NCBI GenBank assembly: GCA_015179045.1
Contig: WHUZ01000037.1
Span: forward strand, 186,001-250,000
Source of the DNA: Kalaharituber pfeilii
Lineage: Eukaryota > Ascomycota > Pezizomycetes > Pezizales > Pezizaceae
Direction: 5' to 3'
Length of the DNA: 64,000 bases
A program made the translations under genes and the position numbers. The notes beneath the pieces are model-generated. The model ran no database searches, was not told the DNA's origin, and saw only the letters and a program-made list of their open reading frames with translations. This document shows positions 47,458 through 58,413 of the stretch, one piece after another (within the stretch, counting starts at the first letter, position 1; each line of letters begins with the position of its first letter).

Positions 47458-49440
47458 GACATAGCAAGAAGTTCATCTCATCTACTAATTCTGTCAGTTA
47501 AGTGTATACTATCATAGCTATTAGGGTGCTTTCATATCAGCTAATTCTGCAGTTATATACTATCGTTGGTATAGATAACTATCAGATCTACCAATCCTGT
47601 TATCCTACTAGAGGCTGTTGCACTCATAAGAGTATTTTTTCTAGCAATTAATACTATCAGTCCTGCAATATACTATAGTATTCTTGAAGATGTTTTCCTA
47701 GTAGCCAATACTCCCAATTATGCTACATACCATTGTAAACATAAGAGTAGTCTTATAGCTATTTATCCTGTTATTTTTAGTATATGTAGTTGCTTGTTGC
47801 AAGTAATAGAAGAGCATATTGGCAGTTTTAGCACTTTCGGCATTTTCAGCCATTTTAGCGACTGCTTTGAGGCTACTGAAATTCAGAGCAGCCTTATCAT
47901 ATCACCATTTAAGTTAGCTATCTTCTTCTATAGCCACTTGAGAGTGTGAAGAGCTATAGTTGAGGATAGTCATATAGTATTTAGTGTATGCTATCCTTTG
48001 CTATGCAAGGGGGGTAGAATGCCTATACTTTCTCTGCATATCATTGAATTACAAAAGATGTATATATAGTGTGGCCATCAAATAACCTCCAAATATTCAG
48101 GTGCACCTGCTGTATATTCTGCGAAGATATTGCATGTGGAAGTTGTACGAGGAGGAGTGCCAAGAGATCGGTCACTAATACATAGGTGCTCGGTCACAAT
48201 AATAGGTAATGTTGAAGATTATGCAACGAGCATCACGGGACATATCACGTGAGGCTGCCATGTGTGAAGGATAGCACATGAACCGAGATTATGGTATAAG
48301 GTAATTCCATGTGATGAGGAATCTAAGTTGCAATGTATGAAATTTAGGTCCTAGACCTAGCATCGGTACAAGTAGCCAAGACGTGATATGACGTAAAAAT
48401 TGGGGAAGTGTTTGTCTCTACATTCTCATCAACATGTACTCTACTACTTCCATTCCAATTTTCATTAATAGGTCTGGAGTGAAGATGTCGTCAGAGTTGG
48501 GTTAGCAATGCAAGCGATGTCCATGTAGTGAAGCGACCGAATGATACGTAGCTATACTCACCTATCACCATCAGTATATAAAGCCACTGCAAGTTGTTAC
48601 TACTATTGTATCTAAGTTTTAGAAGATAATCTAGGTAAGGAATCAATAATTTGCTGCATTCCGAAAGCTCTATCGGTTAAGAATGCAGAGTAGCATTCGC
48701 AAGTCACCTACAAGGATATTGCGCATCGTTCCGGTAACAATAGAATGGCCACTAAAATTTAATCAATTCACATCAAACCCAATACAAAGTAACTAGACAC
48801 TTGTAGAAATTTATTCCGTATACTAATTCAGCTACTGTGATTATTTTGGTTAGTGATATTTGCTGTTACCCTAAGTATGTGCAATATCTTGATATTGACA
48901 AATGTCCCAGTAGCTATTGTCACGGTTACTATATTTTCATTTACAAAAGAAAACCTAGAGGAAAATGGCCAACTGTAGGCCAGGTATTCGTCTTGCTATA
49001 GATTGAATTTCGAAGTGTATTACAGACAGAAATATCTAGAATCCTTCGCGATTTCAAGTATTCTTCAGTGTTAATCATTTGTATTCTAGAGGTGATAGGC
49101 TGGATTGCGTTGATTACCAAGTAGTCCAGCTTTCTACAGTGGCAATGTTTAGGCATCTACGACTAGCCACTGTAGCATGGGCTGTCCGCCGACGGTCCAA
49201 TTCTGGACTCTAAAGTCCTGTTTGGTTGGTCACGTATAGCTGTTATTTCAAGCAGAAGCTACGGCAACCGAACAATTTCGCAGGTTACGGACTCGTTTCG
49301 TTCAGGTCAAGGTTTCAGAGTTTTTCTGAGTTCCTCCCATACAAATCGCGACAAGTGAGGCACTCGTGCCCCGGCACACCCGCTTGGCACTGAGCTAGCG
49401 AACGGGGACCTAGAAGAAACAAGGGCAGAAAAGTGCACCA
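47458..49440. other. AT-rich block, no gene recognised
   Basis: The first 500 bp are built from degenerate short motifs (ctatcata, ctaattctg, tatactat) resembling worn tandem repeats. A short minus-strand frame around 47740-47880 with MAENAESAKTANMLFYYLQ is open for about 60 codons without support. Near 49205-49265 gtttggttg and caaccgaac form a weak inverted repeat. The LINE 2 5' end lies somewhere in the last 150 bp. Confidence 0.4.
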
Positions 49441-52400
49441 CCTTCAATTTTGGGAATAGCGCCGAAGCTAGTCCCAAAGCGGTGACACCCAGTTAAGGGT
49501 AGACACAAGGAAGGCAGGAGAAGGAGGTAAGAGAGGGGAAATGTCGGTGGAAGAGGATACTCCCAAGATGGTTTTCTTGGGACCAGTGGGAGATGGATGG
49601 ACGGGAGAGGTGTATGTGATTGACAGGAACAAGGTATGGTGTGTGGATGAGATCCACACATGGGAAAGGAAGGATTGGTGGTTGGCAAGGGTAGGGGAGG
49701 CGGGGGATATAATTACAGTAAAAGAAAGGGTAGAAAGGGCATGGAAAAAGGGCGGAGAGTACGATGGGCAGCTAGATATGATCGAGAAGTTGGGAAAGGA
49801 TGCCATCGCAGTGGCTCAAAGAAGGGGGGTACCGGAGGTGATGTGGGTAGAAACTGGAGGTTTGACTGGGGTTGGAGAAGTAGCAGCGGTAGTCAGACAC
49901 TGGAGTGCGGATGCAGCGATTTTTAGAGAGTACGAGGAGGGGAAGGACGGGATTGTGATTGTGAAGGAGAAAGATGCCACCAGGAAATGCATTACGGTAA
50001 AGAAGGGACCTATAGTGGTTTCAAGAAACAGCAAGTCACCCCAAGGACGACGAGAGTAATGATGAGCTGGAGGAGGAGGGAAGGAACAGAAAGAGAAAGA
50101 AGTGCCTCTCCATGTGAGGGAAGAAGCAGAAGGAGTCAGGGGAGGAGGAGAGAGATCAAGGAAATTGGAGACTCACAGCCGAATCTTGAGCCGATAGCTC
50201 CGATCTTACCGACAGTGCAAGAAGAAGAGAGAGGAGAGGTGGAGAGAAGGGACTCGGAGCAGGAGGGGGAGACCGAGGGAGGAGTTGACGAAGAGATGGA
50301 GGAGGGCGGAGAGGAGGGAGGAGAGGAGGAGGAGAACGAAGAAGAAAGCGAGGAAGAGGAGCAGGGGCAGGGGCTAGGTAAGGAGGGAAAGACAGTGTTA
50401 GCACTAGTGCATGCAGCGCAAGTGCTGGTCAAGAAGGAGGAGGTGCTGAAAGAAAAGGGAAAGAAGGGGGAGGCGAAGGCAGTGGAGGCAACACGGCAGC
50501 GGGTAGCAGCCATTTTGGGAACGACGATATTTGAGAAGGGATGGAAAGAGTTGAGAAAGAGAATGGAGGAGGGGGAGAAGGGGATGGGGTATACGAGGAG
50601 GTGGGAGACAACAGGGGAGGAGGTGAAGAGGTGGAAGGAGGAGGCGAGAGAGGAATGGAGGCAGAAGAGAAGGGCGAAGGAAACGGAGATGGAGGAGAGA
50701 ATGACAGCTCTGGAGGGGATGGTGAGAGAGATGCATGTAGCGATGGTGCTGGCCTCAGGGAAGGAGGAGAGGTGGCTAGAAAAAGAAAAGAAGAGAGAGG
50801 AGGAAAAGGCAGAGGAGGAGAAGAGGAGGAAGAGGGAAGCAGAAATCCGGGAAATCCGGAAGTGGCAGGAAGAGACAGAGAAGAAAAAGAAGAGGGAGGA
50901 GGAGAGGCGCAAAAAGGCGGAGAGGAAAGCCAGAGGAAGATTGCAGAAGAAAGAAGGGCAACGGTGAAGAGGGCGGAGGTTTTGAAGGAGGTGGCGGAGG
51001 TGATGGAGATGCCCGGAAGCTCACAAGTGAAGGTGGCAGCTCTAGAGGAGAAAGAGAAGAAGTTGAAGGAAGAGGCGGTGAGGGCAGCAATGGAGGCGGA
51101 AAAGAGGATTGAAGGGGAGGACTGGACAATAGTGAGGGGCAGGAGGTTGTGGAAGAGAACTTTGAGGACAGTGCATAAGCGGCAGTACCGTTCGGAAAGG
51201 AGGGTGTGGAGGAGAGAAATATTTTGATGAAGAGGTGTGAGTCATTGTGGGAGCAACAGCGAAAGAGGAAGGCGAGAGAGGGTGGAGGGTGACGCGAGTG
51301 GAGAGGAACTCGGCGGCTTCCAAGTTCGAGAGGACTTGGTTCTTAGTAGACATCGGAGAGAAGGAGAGCCAGAAGGAGGTGATGGAGAAGTTCGGGCATG
51401 GATGCGCCTGATCTTTGGAGAGGATCTCGTGAGAGTGGAGGTCCACAACAAGGATGCGGTCCCTCTGGTAATGAAGGGGGCTGACTATGAGGAGGGAAGG
51501 GAGGATGTGGAGGTGATGAGGAAGAAGTTGAAGGAGGAAAACCCAGACATCAAGTTCGGGTCCAGACCACCGGTGCGCTTCGGTGCAGTACCATCCATGG
51601 GGAAACCGCGAGTTTCTCAGCTCAAGTTCGAGGTGGTGGATGCGGATGAGGCAGTGAAGGTGTTGAAGAAGGGTTTGGTGTGGAGGGGGCAGAAGAGAGT
51701 GGTAGAAAGATATAGGCCAGGGGGGCACATGCAGGCGGAGGTGCGGGTGAGTTACGCCAACATGGCGGCCAACATGGTGGCAACAGCGGGGGTAGGAGGG
51801 CAGCAGCAGCAGCAGGGGCAACAGCAGCAGCAGCAGCAGCAGCAGGCGTGGAAGGGAGGGGTGGGGTATAATGTGTACTCGAGGGGACAGGTCATTCCTC
51901 CGGGAATGGGTTTTCGGACCACTGGGTGCAGGTCAGCAAGTGCAGGTAATAGGGACGCAGTTGGGCAGCCAGGGAAGCCAGGGGACGGGTTGCTTCAAGT
52001 GCAGAAAGAAAGGGCATCTGGCGCGGGAATGCAGGTTCCAGAAGGGCCAGATGGCATGTTATGCGTGTGGCAGGTGGGCCACATCGCAAGAATCTGTCCG
52101 GAGCGACCAAAACCGGTTACTCCAAATCAGAGTCAGAAGAGGGAGAGAGTGGAGGAGACTCCAAAGAAGAAGAAGCAAGAGGAGTCAAGCAAGGCGGCAA
52201 AGGTAGGGGAGACGAAGGGGAAGGAGAAGGCGGTGGAGACCGATAAGATGAGGACCGGAGTGAAGGTCTCGGGAGTTCTGTCGGAAGACTGGGACGAGAA
52301 GGGGAAGCTGCTGGAGCTGGAGGGCTTCCTCAAGGCAAGAAAAGGGGAGAGAGAATGGAGATCGATGAGAGAGACGATATGGAGGGGTCAAGGCACCGAC

Positions 52401-54769
52401 CGCGAGTGGTGCTGGGAGATTTGTTTGGAGATATGGACCTGCCGGGAGATGGATGGGAGGCAGAGAGCAGCGGGGTACCAAGAGCCTTATGGTGAAAGTG
52501 GGGTACCTAAACGTCGTGGGGTCGTCCGTGGTAGGACATGTGTGGAGGGAGAATATCTTCAAGGAGGGTTGGGAGTTAGGTTTCGAGGGAGAAGTTTGGA
52601 AGAGAAAGGAGGAGTCCGGGTGGAAGACAGGATCGCATCCAGCCCTGAGGAGGGTGGGGGAGGTGGGGGCAGGAACGCGAGTAGTAGGATGGGAGAGAAG
52701 CAGTAAGAGGAGTGCGAGGGGGAGGAGGGGGGAGAGAATGTAGTATGGGGTAGGGTGGGGGAGGTTCTGGTTGGGGGAGTATATGCTAATGGAGGGTGGA
52801 GGGAGGAGGAGTTTGAAGGGTGGGTGGAAGAGGTGACGAGGGTGGAGGGGAGATGTGTAATCATGGGAGACTGGAATGCGCATAGCCCGATGTGGAGTTT
52901 AGAAGGAACTGGGGAGAACGGAAAGGGTAGGAGACTGATGGAGAGAATGGAGGAGGCCGGCTTTACCTTGAAGGGAGAAAGAGTAGGGACGTGGAGGAGA
53001 GAAGTGGAAGGCAGGGTGCGAGAATCGAGAATAGACTTGGTGTGGGTAAGGGGGTAGAGGGGTGCAAGTAGAGCTGTGGGAAGGGGGCTCAGACCACTCA
53101 GGACTGGTAGTGGAGTGGGAGGAGGGGAAGGGAGGGAGAGAAATGGAAGAGAGGGTGAGAATTGATTGGGAAAGGGTGGAGAAAGAGGTCGAGGGGTGGG
53201 GCGGAGAATGGGGAGACGAAGAGAAGAAGAAGTGGCTGGAAAGGGTAGGAGAGGGGAGCGGGTATGAGAGACTAAAACGATGGAAGGAGTCTCTGGAGAA
53301 GAAAGTAAGGGTAGGAGGGAAGAGTAAAAGGTGGTGGACGGAAGAGATTGAAGAGATGAGGAAAGAAGTCAATAGGCTGGCGCGAGGGGGGGTGGGAGCG
53401 AGGGCGAGGTTAACAGAGGAAGAGAGAGTGAGGGGGTGGAAGGCGGCGGTACAGAAGCTGAAGTGGAAGATCCGAGAGGAGAAGAAGAGGTGCTGGAGGG
53501 ACTTCGTGGAAGAGGAGGGGCACAGTGACCCATGGAGAGTAGTGAGGGTAGCAAAGGACCCTTTCGGAGGTAAGGAGAGAATGGGGGCGCTGGTAGATGA
53601 GGAGGGGAGAGATTTGGAAGAGAACGAGGAGAAGGTGAGGGCATTGGTGAGAAGGAATTTTGAGCGGAGGGAGAGTGGAGAAGACGAGGGGAAAGAGGTA
53701 GGAGGGGACCGGGGGGTAGGGGAGATAGATGAGAGGGAGAGAAAAAGGATGGAGAAGGAAGTGAGGGCCGCGTTACAGGGCACCAAGAATAACTCGGCTC
53801 CGGGACCAGACGGAATCGGGTACCGGCTGATCAAGGCGGCCTTGAGGACACCTATAGGTGATGAGCTGGTGAGGGAGATCACTGAGAATTGGATTCGAAA
53901 CGAGATTCCGAAGGAGTGGAAGGAGATGCGGGTGGTAATGATACCCAAGCCGGGGAAGGATATCAAGACCACGAAAGCATGGAGGCCCATCAACCTGATC
54001 AACTGCATTGGGAATATTGGGGAGAAGGTGATGGCTAACAGGCTGCAGAAAGAAGACCGACTTTTCCATAGGCTTCAGTTGGGAGCTCGGAAAGGAAGGA
54101 ATGCCACTCAAGCAATGGCAAGGGCAGTGACAAAGGTACAGAGGTGCCTGCACAGGGGAGGAAGGGCAGCATGGGTGACAGCGGATGTCAAGGGTGGCTT
54201 TAACATCGTGAGGGGGGAGGTAGTTCTGAGGAGGATAGAAGAGAGAGGGAGTGAGGAGATTAAGAAGAAGAGGGGGTGGTTGGAGAAATTCATGGGGGGG
54301 AGGGAGTTTGGGGTGTGGTGGGATGATGAGGAGAGGGGGAGAGGCAGGTCGAACGTGGGAGTGCCACAAGGGTCCCCACTCTCGCCAGTCATTTTCCTAA
54401 TATTCATGGCGCCCACAATCGAGAAGATGGAGGAGAAGGTGAGGAGGGTAGCCACTGGAGCGGAGGTGGAGGTGCTGTCATATGTGGACGATTTAGCTGC
54501 GACGATCCTGGATTGGCACGGCTATTGGGATATGGGACGATTGAGGGAGAAGGTGAAGAAGGTGATGGCAGAGGTGGCAGAGGAAGATCAGGTCCCGCTG
54601 GAGGAGTCGAAGTGGGAAATGATAACGTTTGGGGTAGGGAAGAGGTGGAAGAAGCAAGGGGAGAAGATAAAGTGGCTGGGGGTCATTTTTGACGAGAATC
54701 TGACTTTTAGTCCGCACTGGCGGAACCGCGTAGGAAGGGCGAGGAGTTTGGCAGGGGCGCTGGCGGGGC
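49440..54769 (+). mobile_element. LINE 2: Tad-like non-LTR retrotransposon, 3' truncated
   Basis: Same family as LINE 1 but in the opposite orientation, with a matching ORF1 start (MSVEEDTPKM at 49541) and the same domain order. It breaks off in ORF2 after GRARSLAGALAG at about 54769, losing the C-terminal finger, 3' UTR and A tail. The sequence that follows belongs to another element. Numerous frameshifts mark it as dead. The 5' end is approximate. Confidence 0.85.
49541..52440 (+). pseudogene. LINE 2 ORF1 (Gag-like, zinc knuckles), frameshifted
   Basis: Open pieces are 49541-50059, 49987-50967, 50541-51227 and 51237 onward, each overlapping the next in a different frame. Recognisable blocks are VFLGPVGDGWTGEVYVIDRN, PEVMWVETGGLT, a very long Glu/Arg/Lys-rich coiled-coil region, EDWTIVRGRRLWKRTLRTVH, MRLIFGEDLVRVEVHNKDAV, a CAG-type Gln run (about 51799-51845), and CFKCRKKGHLAREC near 51993-52034. 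The second knuckle is damaged by another shift. The role is presumed RNA binding, as in LINE 1. Confidence 0.8.
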
Positions 54770-54789
54770 ATATATCTCTGCACCTGTAA
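52489..54789 (+). pseudogene. LINE 2 ORF2: endonuclease and partial RT
   Basis: The start MVKVGYLNV at 52489 matches LINE 1. Endonuclease blocks are IMGDWNAHSPMW, RIDLVW and GGSDHSGLVVEW. RT blocks are APGPDGIGYRLIKAAL, GVPQGSPLSPVIFLIF and YVDD. Shifts lie near 52745 and 53057. The piece 53062-54789 is open for 575 codons, but its last few residues after ALAG derive from the adjoining sequence, so the RT lacks its thumb end and the C-terminal finger. Confidence 0.83.
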
Positions 54790-54803
54790 GCTCGCTTAAG
54801 CAA

Positions 54804-55625
54804 ATGGCCGCCAGCATCCCGGTCATCGCACTGCATCAATTTCACAAACATCTGTCCTCAGTATATAGTTTTGGTGCAAATTCTTTTAGTGACGAATTTG
54901 TATTTCTGAATGATGATGATATTAACCGTATATCAAGGTGTTGTACAGATGTGTTTGACCTTGCTTCTTTACAAAAAGTACTCACAAGAAAGCGGAAAAT
55001 TCTTTATTCACCTTTAGGGATGCATATTGATGCTCTACTAACCCTACTCAAACATATTCTAGCAAATATCACTGTGGCCGCAAAGCCTACCCGAGGACCG
55101 TGGGTAGGAGTCTTAGAGGTTGCGGAAACCTCAAAGCAGTTTCCGCAACCCCCGGAAACCACAAAGCAGTTTCTGCAGCTACCGGAAACTCCAATGCAGT
55201 TTCCGCAGCCAGTTTCCGCAGTTACCGGAAACCTCAGTGCAGTTTCTGCAACCACCAACGCAGTCCGAAACCTCAAAGCAGTTTCTGCAAGCCCCGGAAA
55301 CTACAAAGCAGTTTCTGCAGCCACCGGAAACCTCAGTGCAGTTTCCGCAACCACCAATGCAGTCCGAAACCTCAAAGCAGTTTCTGCAAGCCCCGGAAAC
55401 TACAAAGCAGTTTCCGCAACCCCCGGAAACTTGAACCTCAAAGTAGTTCTCGCAGTTCCTACAGTTTCTGCAGTTTCTGCAATTTTCCCAACCACCGGAA
55501 ACACAATTGACGTTTCCGCAACCACCGGAAATGCAATTAGCGTTTCCACAACCCCCAGAAATGCAATCCCCGCTTCCGCAACCTCCGAAAACCCAAATGC
55601 AGCTTGGAGAACTCCAACAGAATAA
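54804..55625 (+). CDS. ORF with decapeptide repeats, 273 aa, unknown
   Basis: The ATG at 54804 sits in a good context (caaatggcc). Residues 1-100 are non-repetitive and helical (DLASLQKVLTRKRKILYSP, IDALLTLLKHILANI). From about residue 105 the protein is a run of ten-residue repeats such as PETTKQFLQL. An indel shifts the phase, so the second half reads as VSASPGNYKA and VSAATGNLSA repeats. The DNA repeat is 30 bp and leaves all three frames open. It lies between the broken end of LINE 2 and a Gypsy integrase relic, so it may be part of a degraded retroelement. Function unknown. Confidence 0.35.
   Translation: MAASIPVIALHQFHKHLSSVYSFGANSFSDEFVFLNDDDINRISRCCTDVFDLASLQKVLTRKRKILYSPLGMHIDALLTLLKHILANITVAAKPTRGPWVGVLEVAETSKQFPQPPETTKQFLQLPETPMQFPQPVSAVTGNLSAVSATTNAVRNLKAVSASPGNYKAVSAATGNLSAVSATTNAVRNLKAVSASPGNYKAVSATPGNLNLKVVLAVPTVSAVSAIFPTTGNTIDVSATTGNAISVSTTPRNAIPASATSENPNAAWRTPTE
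55120..55440 (+). repeat. 30-bp coding minisatellite with a longer duplicated block
   Basis: The unit is a variant of ggaaactacaaagcagtttc followed by tgcaacccc. About ten units are present. A block of roughly 115 bp (cctcagtgcagtttctgcaa onward) occurs twice in succession with few changes, showing recent higher-order expansion. Confidence 0.8.
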
Positions 55626-55860
55626 TACTCCAAATGAAACATAACCATCTGAATTCCCAATCACTATATTGGAAAACAATGAAACCCTAATTCCTGCCAT
55701 AGCCCCTAATACTGCACCAAAAAAATTAGGGTGCCCCCGTGGGGGCGCTCGGCCATTTGTACCTCCCAATTGTGATCAGATACGCAATCCAGATGAGAAA
55801 CTCCGGTTTATTGAGCAGGCTAGGTTGGCTCATAGTATCAGCGAGACATGAACTTTGCCA

Positions 55861-55996
55861 ATGCCTGCTGGTATGAAGCCTTGAGAGGAGATAGCTATGG
55901 ACTTTGTTAGAGAACTACCTGAATCCAAGAGCTTTAATGCTGTTTTAGTTGTCACAGACCGGTTTACCAAAAAAGTAATACTATACACCCCTTAGC
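55861..55996 (+). pseudogene. Ty3/Gypsy integrase core fragment
   Basis: The frame reads MPAGMKP, TGA, EEIAMDFVRELPESKS, FNAVLVVTDRFTKKVILY, then a stop. This is the start of the Gypsy integrase catalytic core (consensus W..i..DFi..LP.S.g.n.ilVvvDRfsK), with the catalytic Asp in MDFV. The Trp before EEI is TGA, consistent with G-to-A decay. The rest of pol is absent. It probably belongs with the LTR-like sequence at 56424-56627. Confidence 0.8.
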
Positions 55997-56031
55997 CATA
56001 ATATCCAGTACCTTCCAGCGCTCACTGGAGC

Positions 56032-56376
56032 CTAGCCCCTTACGCCTGTAACAAGTTTACATAACATTGGTATAGTGTTTTGAAAATGTTCGGTGATATC
56101 CTTCATGTTGAATTTCTCTGCAATCTCAGGAGTTAACTTTGAGGGTGGGGGGCATATCTTTGGTGAATTCAGTAGGGTTCTAATGTCCTTTTCGAGAATT
56201 AGGCAGAACTAATTGAATAGAATCTCAGTCATTTGAGTACCACAGTCCTGAAGTACATCAATATTTCCTTGCATCAATCGCTTTCCTACATATGACTTCT
56301 CCAGAATTTGTTCCACGATATGTATACCTCCACCGGCAACTCGAGTCCTAAGAACCTGACTACCTTGCATTTGATC
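56032..56376 (-). pseudogene. Unrecognised coding relic, about 115 codons with one TAG
   Basis: The minus strand is open from GATCAA at 56376 to a TAG at 56032-56034, apart from one internal TAG that is a single change from CAG. The conceptual protein is well-formed: SQVLRTRVAGGGIHIVEQIL, VGKRLMQGNIDVLQDCG, LEKDIRTLLNSPKICPPPSK and EIAEKFNMKDITEHFQNTIP. A TAA and a possible acceptor (cctaag) lie just upstream, so it may be one exon. I do not recognise the family; a transposon-encoded protein is likely from context. Confidence 0.4.
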
Positions 56377-56423
56377 TTAGGAACCGGTGAATCTAATAGT
56401 ACTTGAATAAATGATGTAAGAGT

Positions 56424-56627
56424 TGTTACAGAGGTGGTAAACGTAGCAAGTTACCATCCGCCAGGCCAAAAAGACACTTGACCAGCAATACTCGCTAGTC
56501 CTCTGCGTAGCTCATATAGCACATTTTTGCGACTGCGACGCCGGCGTCCGGCTGTCGCATATCGCCTACGTCGCATATGCGCGCATCCATCGACCACCCG
56601 CCCTACGGTTGCGGTGAATCCATAACA
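56424..56627 (+). repeat. LTR-like sequence, partner of 47227-47457
   Basis: 204 bp starting TGTTACAGAGGTGGTAAACG and ending CGGTGAATCCATAACA, in plus orientation. It lies 430 bp downstream of a plus-strand Gypsy integrase fragment and could be that element's 3' LTR. No polypurine tract is visible just upstream. It is shorter than its partner because a CG-rich central stretch (gcgcatttcgtatgcgc-type) is reduced. Confidence 0.65.
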
Positions 56628-56639
56628 TATAGAGAATAA

Positions 56640-56995
56640 GTAAACTTCACTATATAGCTAAAGCCATAGCAGTTTAGCAGTGGCAGTCTATAGCATTTTA
56701 GCAAGCAGTGCAGTTTAGCAGCTTTTAGTAGTTAGGTAGATTATAATGGTAGTAGACTATAGCTTTCCAGTGAACTATACTTATACCTTCCAATGGAGTA
56801 TGGCTTTTTAGTAGACTATGATAGCAGCAAACTATGGCAGCTATAATAGTGGCAGACTATAGCTTTCTGACAAACTACAGCTTTTCGATGAACTACAGCT
56901 TTCCAACGAACTATAGCTTTCCAATAAACTACAGCTTTCCGATAGATTACAGCTTTCTGATGAACTACAGCTTTCCGCTAAACTACAGTTTTGTA
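56640..56995. repeat. 18-bp tandem repeat with degenerate flank
   Basis: From about 56855 to 56991, units of 18 bp (actacagctttccgatga and variants) follow one another about seven times. The preceding 200 bp are built from looser forms (agtttagcag, gactatagct). The array starts just after the LTR-like sequence. Confidence 0.75.
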
Positions 56996-57238
56996 AAGAA
57001 GAGTATCTAGCTATACCTGAGATTTACCATACCTCTATAGAAGCAATAAAAATATAATCACCCCAAAATAGTGTGCGCAAATGGGTGAGTTGGGACGGGT
57101 TTTGCCCCCCTACGACCTGCCCGCAACCCGCCCCGCCCCATCGGCCTCTTTGGCCAACCCGCCCACGGGGCCCTGTGTTGGTCCCAAGCCACATATATCG
57201 GCCACATATAATGTAGTCACGGCGACTATATATGGCAA

Positions 57239-57505
57239 GCATATCTGGCTGCTGATACTGCCGTCGTGGCGGGCATATATGGCTGTTGATACTGCCATTA
57301 CGGCAAGCATATATGGCTGCTGATACTGTCACCGTGGCGGGCATATATGGCTGCTAATACTGCCATTGCGGCAAGCATATACAGCTGCTGACACTGCCGT
57401 CGTAGTGGGCATATATGGCTGCTAATACTGCCATTGCGGCGAGCATATACAGCTGCTGACACTGCCATTGTGGCGGGCATATATGACTGCTTATACTCAT
57501 CACGG
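57239..57505. repeat. 34-bp minisatellite, eight units
   Basis: Units begin with gcatatatggctgctgatac at 57239, 57273, 57307, 57341, 57375, 57409, 57443 and 57477, exactly 34 bp apart. Two alternating subtypes can be told apart by the tail (tgccgtcgtggcgg against tgccattgcggcaa), so a 68-bp higher-order unit has been copied. Open frames on the minus strand across this array are by-products of the repeat. Confidence 0.85.
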
Positions 57506-57587
57506 GTTTTTAGTAGATTCACTCGGACTGCCGCTGCGTTCCCCACGCCTGCTGCCAAGACCCACACAGACTGGCTGACCTTCGCTC

Positions 57588-58413
57588 TATGGTGGAGTGC
57601 ATCTATAAGGGACCCCCTACAGCCAAAATTAAGGACTCAAACTTGAAATTCAATTTCATCACCCAACAACATCTGATTAAAATTTAAAGAACGAAAATAT
57701 GTACTATTTTGTCTGCTCTACAATCCTTCGCTTTCAAATTTGAAAATTATGAAGGCGTTGTTGAGAAATTTGAAATTGAAGATTTTATACTTTGTACGAG
57801 AGGCTCTTGAATTGTTACACGCCAAGATTGCTAACTTTGCTTAATCAGTGTTAGTGTAGTGAGAGGAATTACTATATACAGAAATGATCTACTCTGTATG
57901 AGAGGTAGTGCAACCAGACTACTAACTCTGATAAGTTTTATATACATACGCGTCCAGCACTAGTACCAAAACTCTGTTATACCATATACAAAAGCTAGCC
58001 TCGTAAAACCAGTGCACAACCATCTCTATGTTCCTCCATAGTCCGTAAACATTTATAAAAAAATGAGTAGCTATATCAGAAAGAGAATCTAGAGCTTGTG
58101 GGAATAATCGCAGTTGAAAGAAGTTGTAGGTAGAATATAGTCACTGTCTGGAACTTAACTTGATCGAGCTATCTGAAGCTGAAAAGCTGTTTTGATGTAT
58201 AGAATAATAGTCAGGCTCACAGTCTAGCGAGTGGTGCAAAAGTCAGATATTGAGCAGTGCAACAATCAGGTACGAGTGGCCCAAAGAATTAAGTTCGTAG
58301 CTGAGCAAGTGATACAAGGAGGTGAATCAATGCAACCAGTAGCAAATTTTGGTGTATTAGTCAGCAAGTCAGCAAATGTTACAACTGGTCCCTTATAGAT
58401 GCACTCCACCATA
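57588..58413. mobile_element. Non-autonomous TIR element, 826 bp, TA borders
   Basis: A perfect 27-bp inverted repeat marks both ends: TA plus TGGTGGAGTGCATCTATAAG and ggacc at 57588-57614, and its exact complement at 58387-58413. TA at each border fits Tc1/mariner-pogo insertion. The 772-bp interior is AT-rich, has no frame over about 60 codons and shows no transposase motif. The perfect arms suggest recent activity mobilised from elsewhere. Confidence 0.78.

Noticed and set aside
57024..57567. Minus-strand frames with repeated SISSHIC-type peptides
   Set aside because: These are products of the 34-bp minisatellite, which is open in several frames; there is no unique coding sequence.
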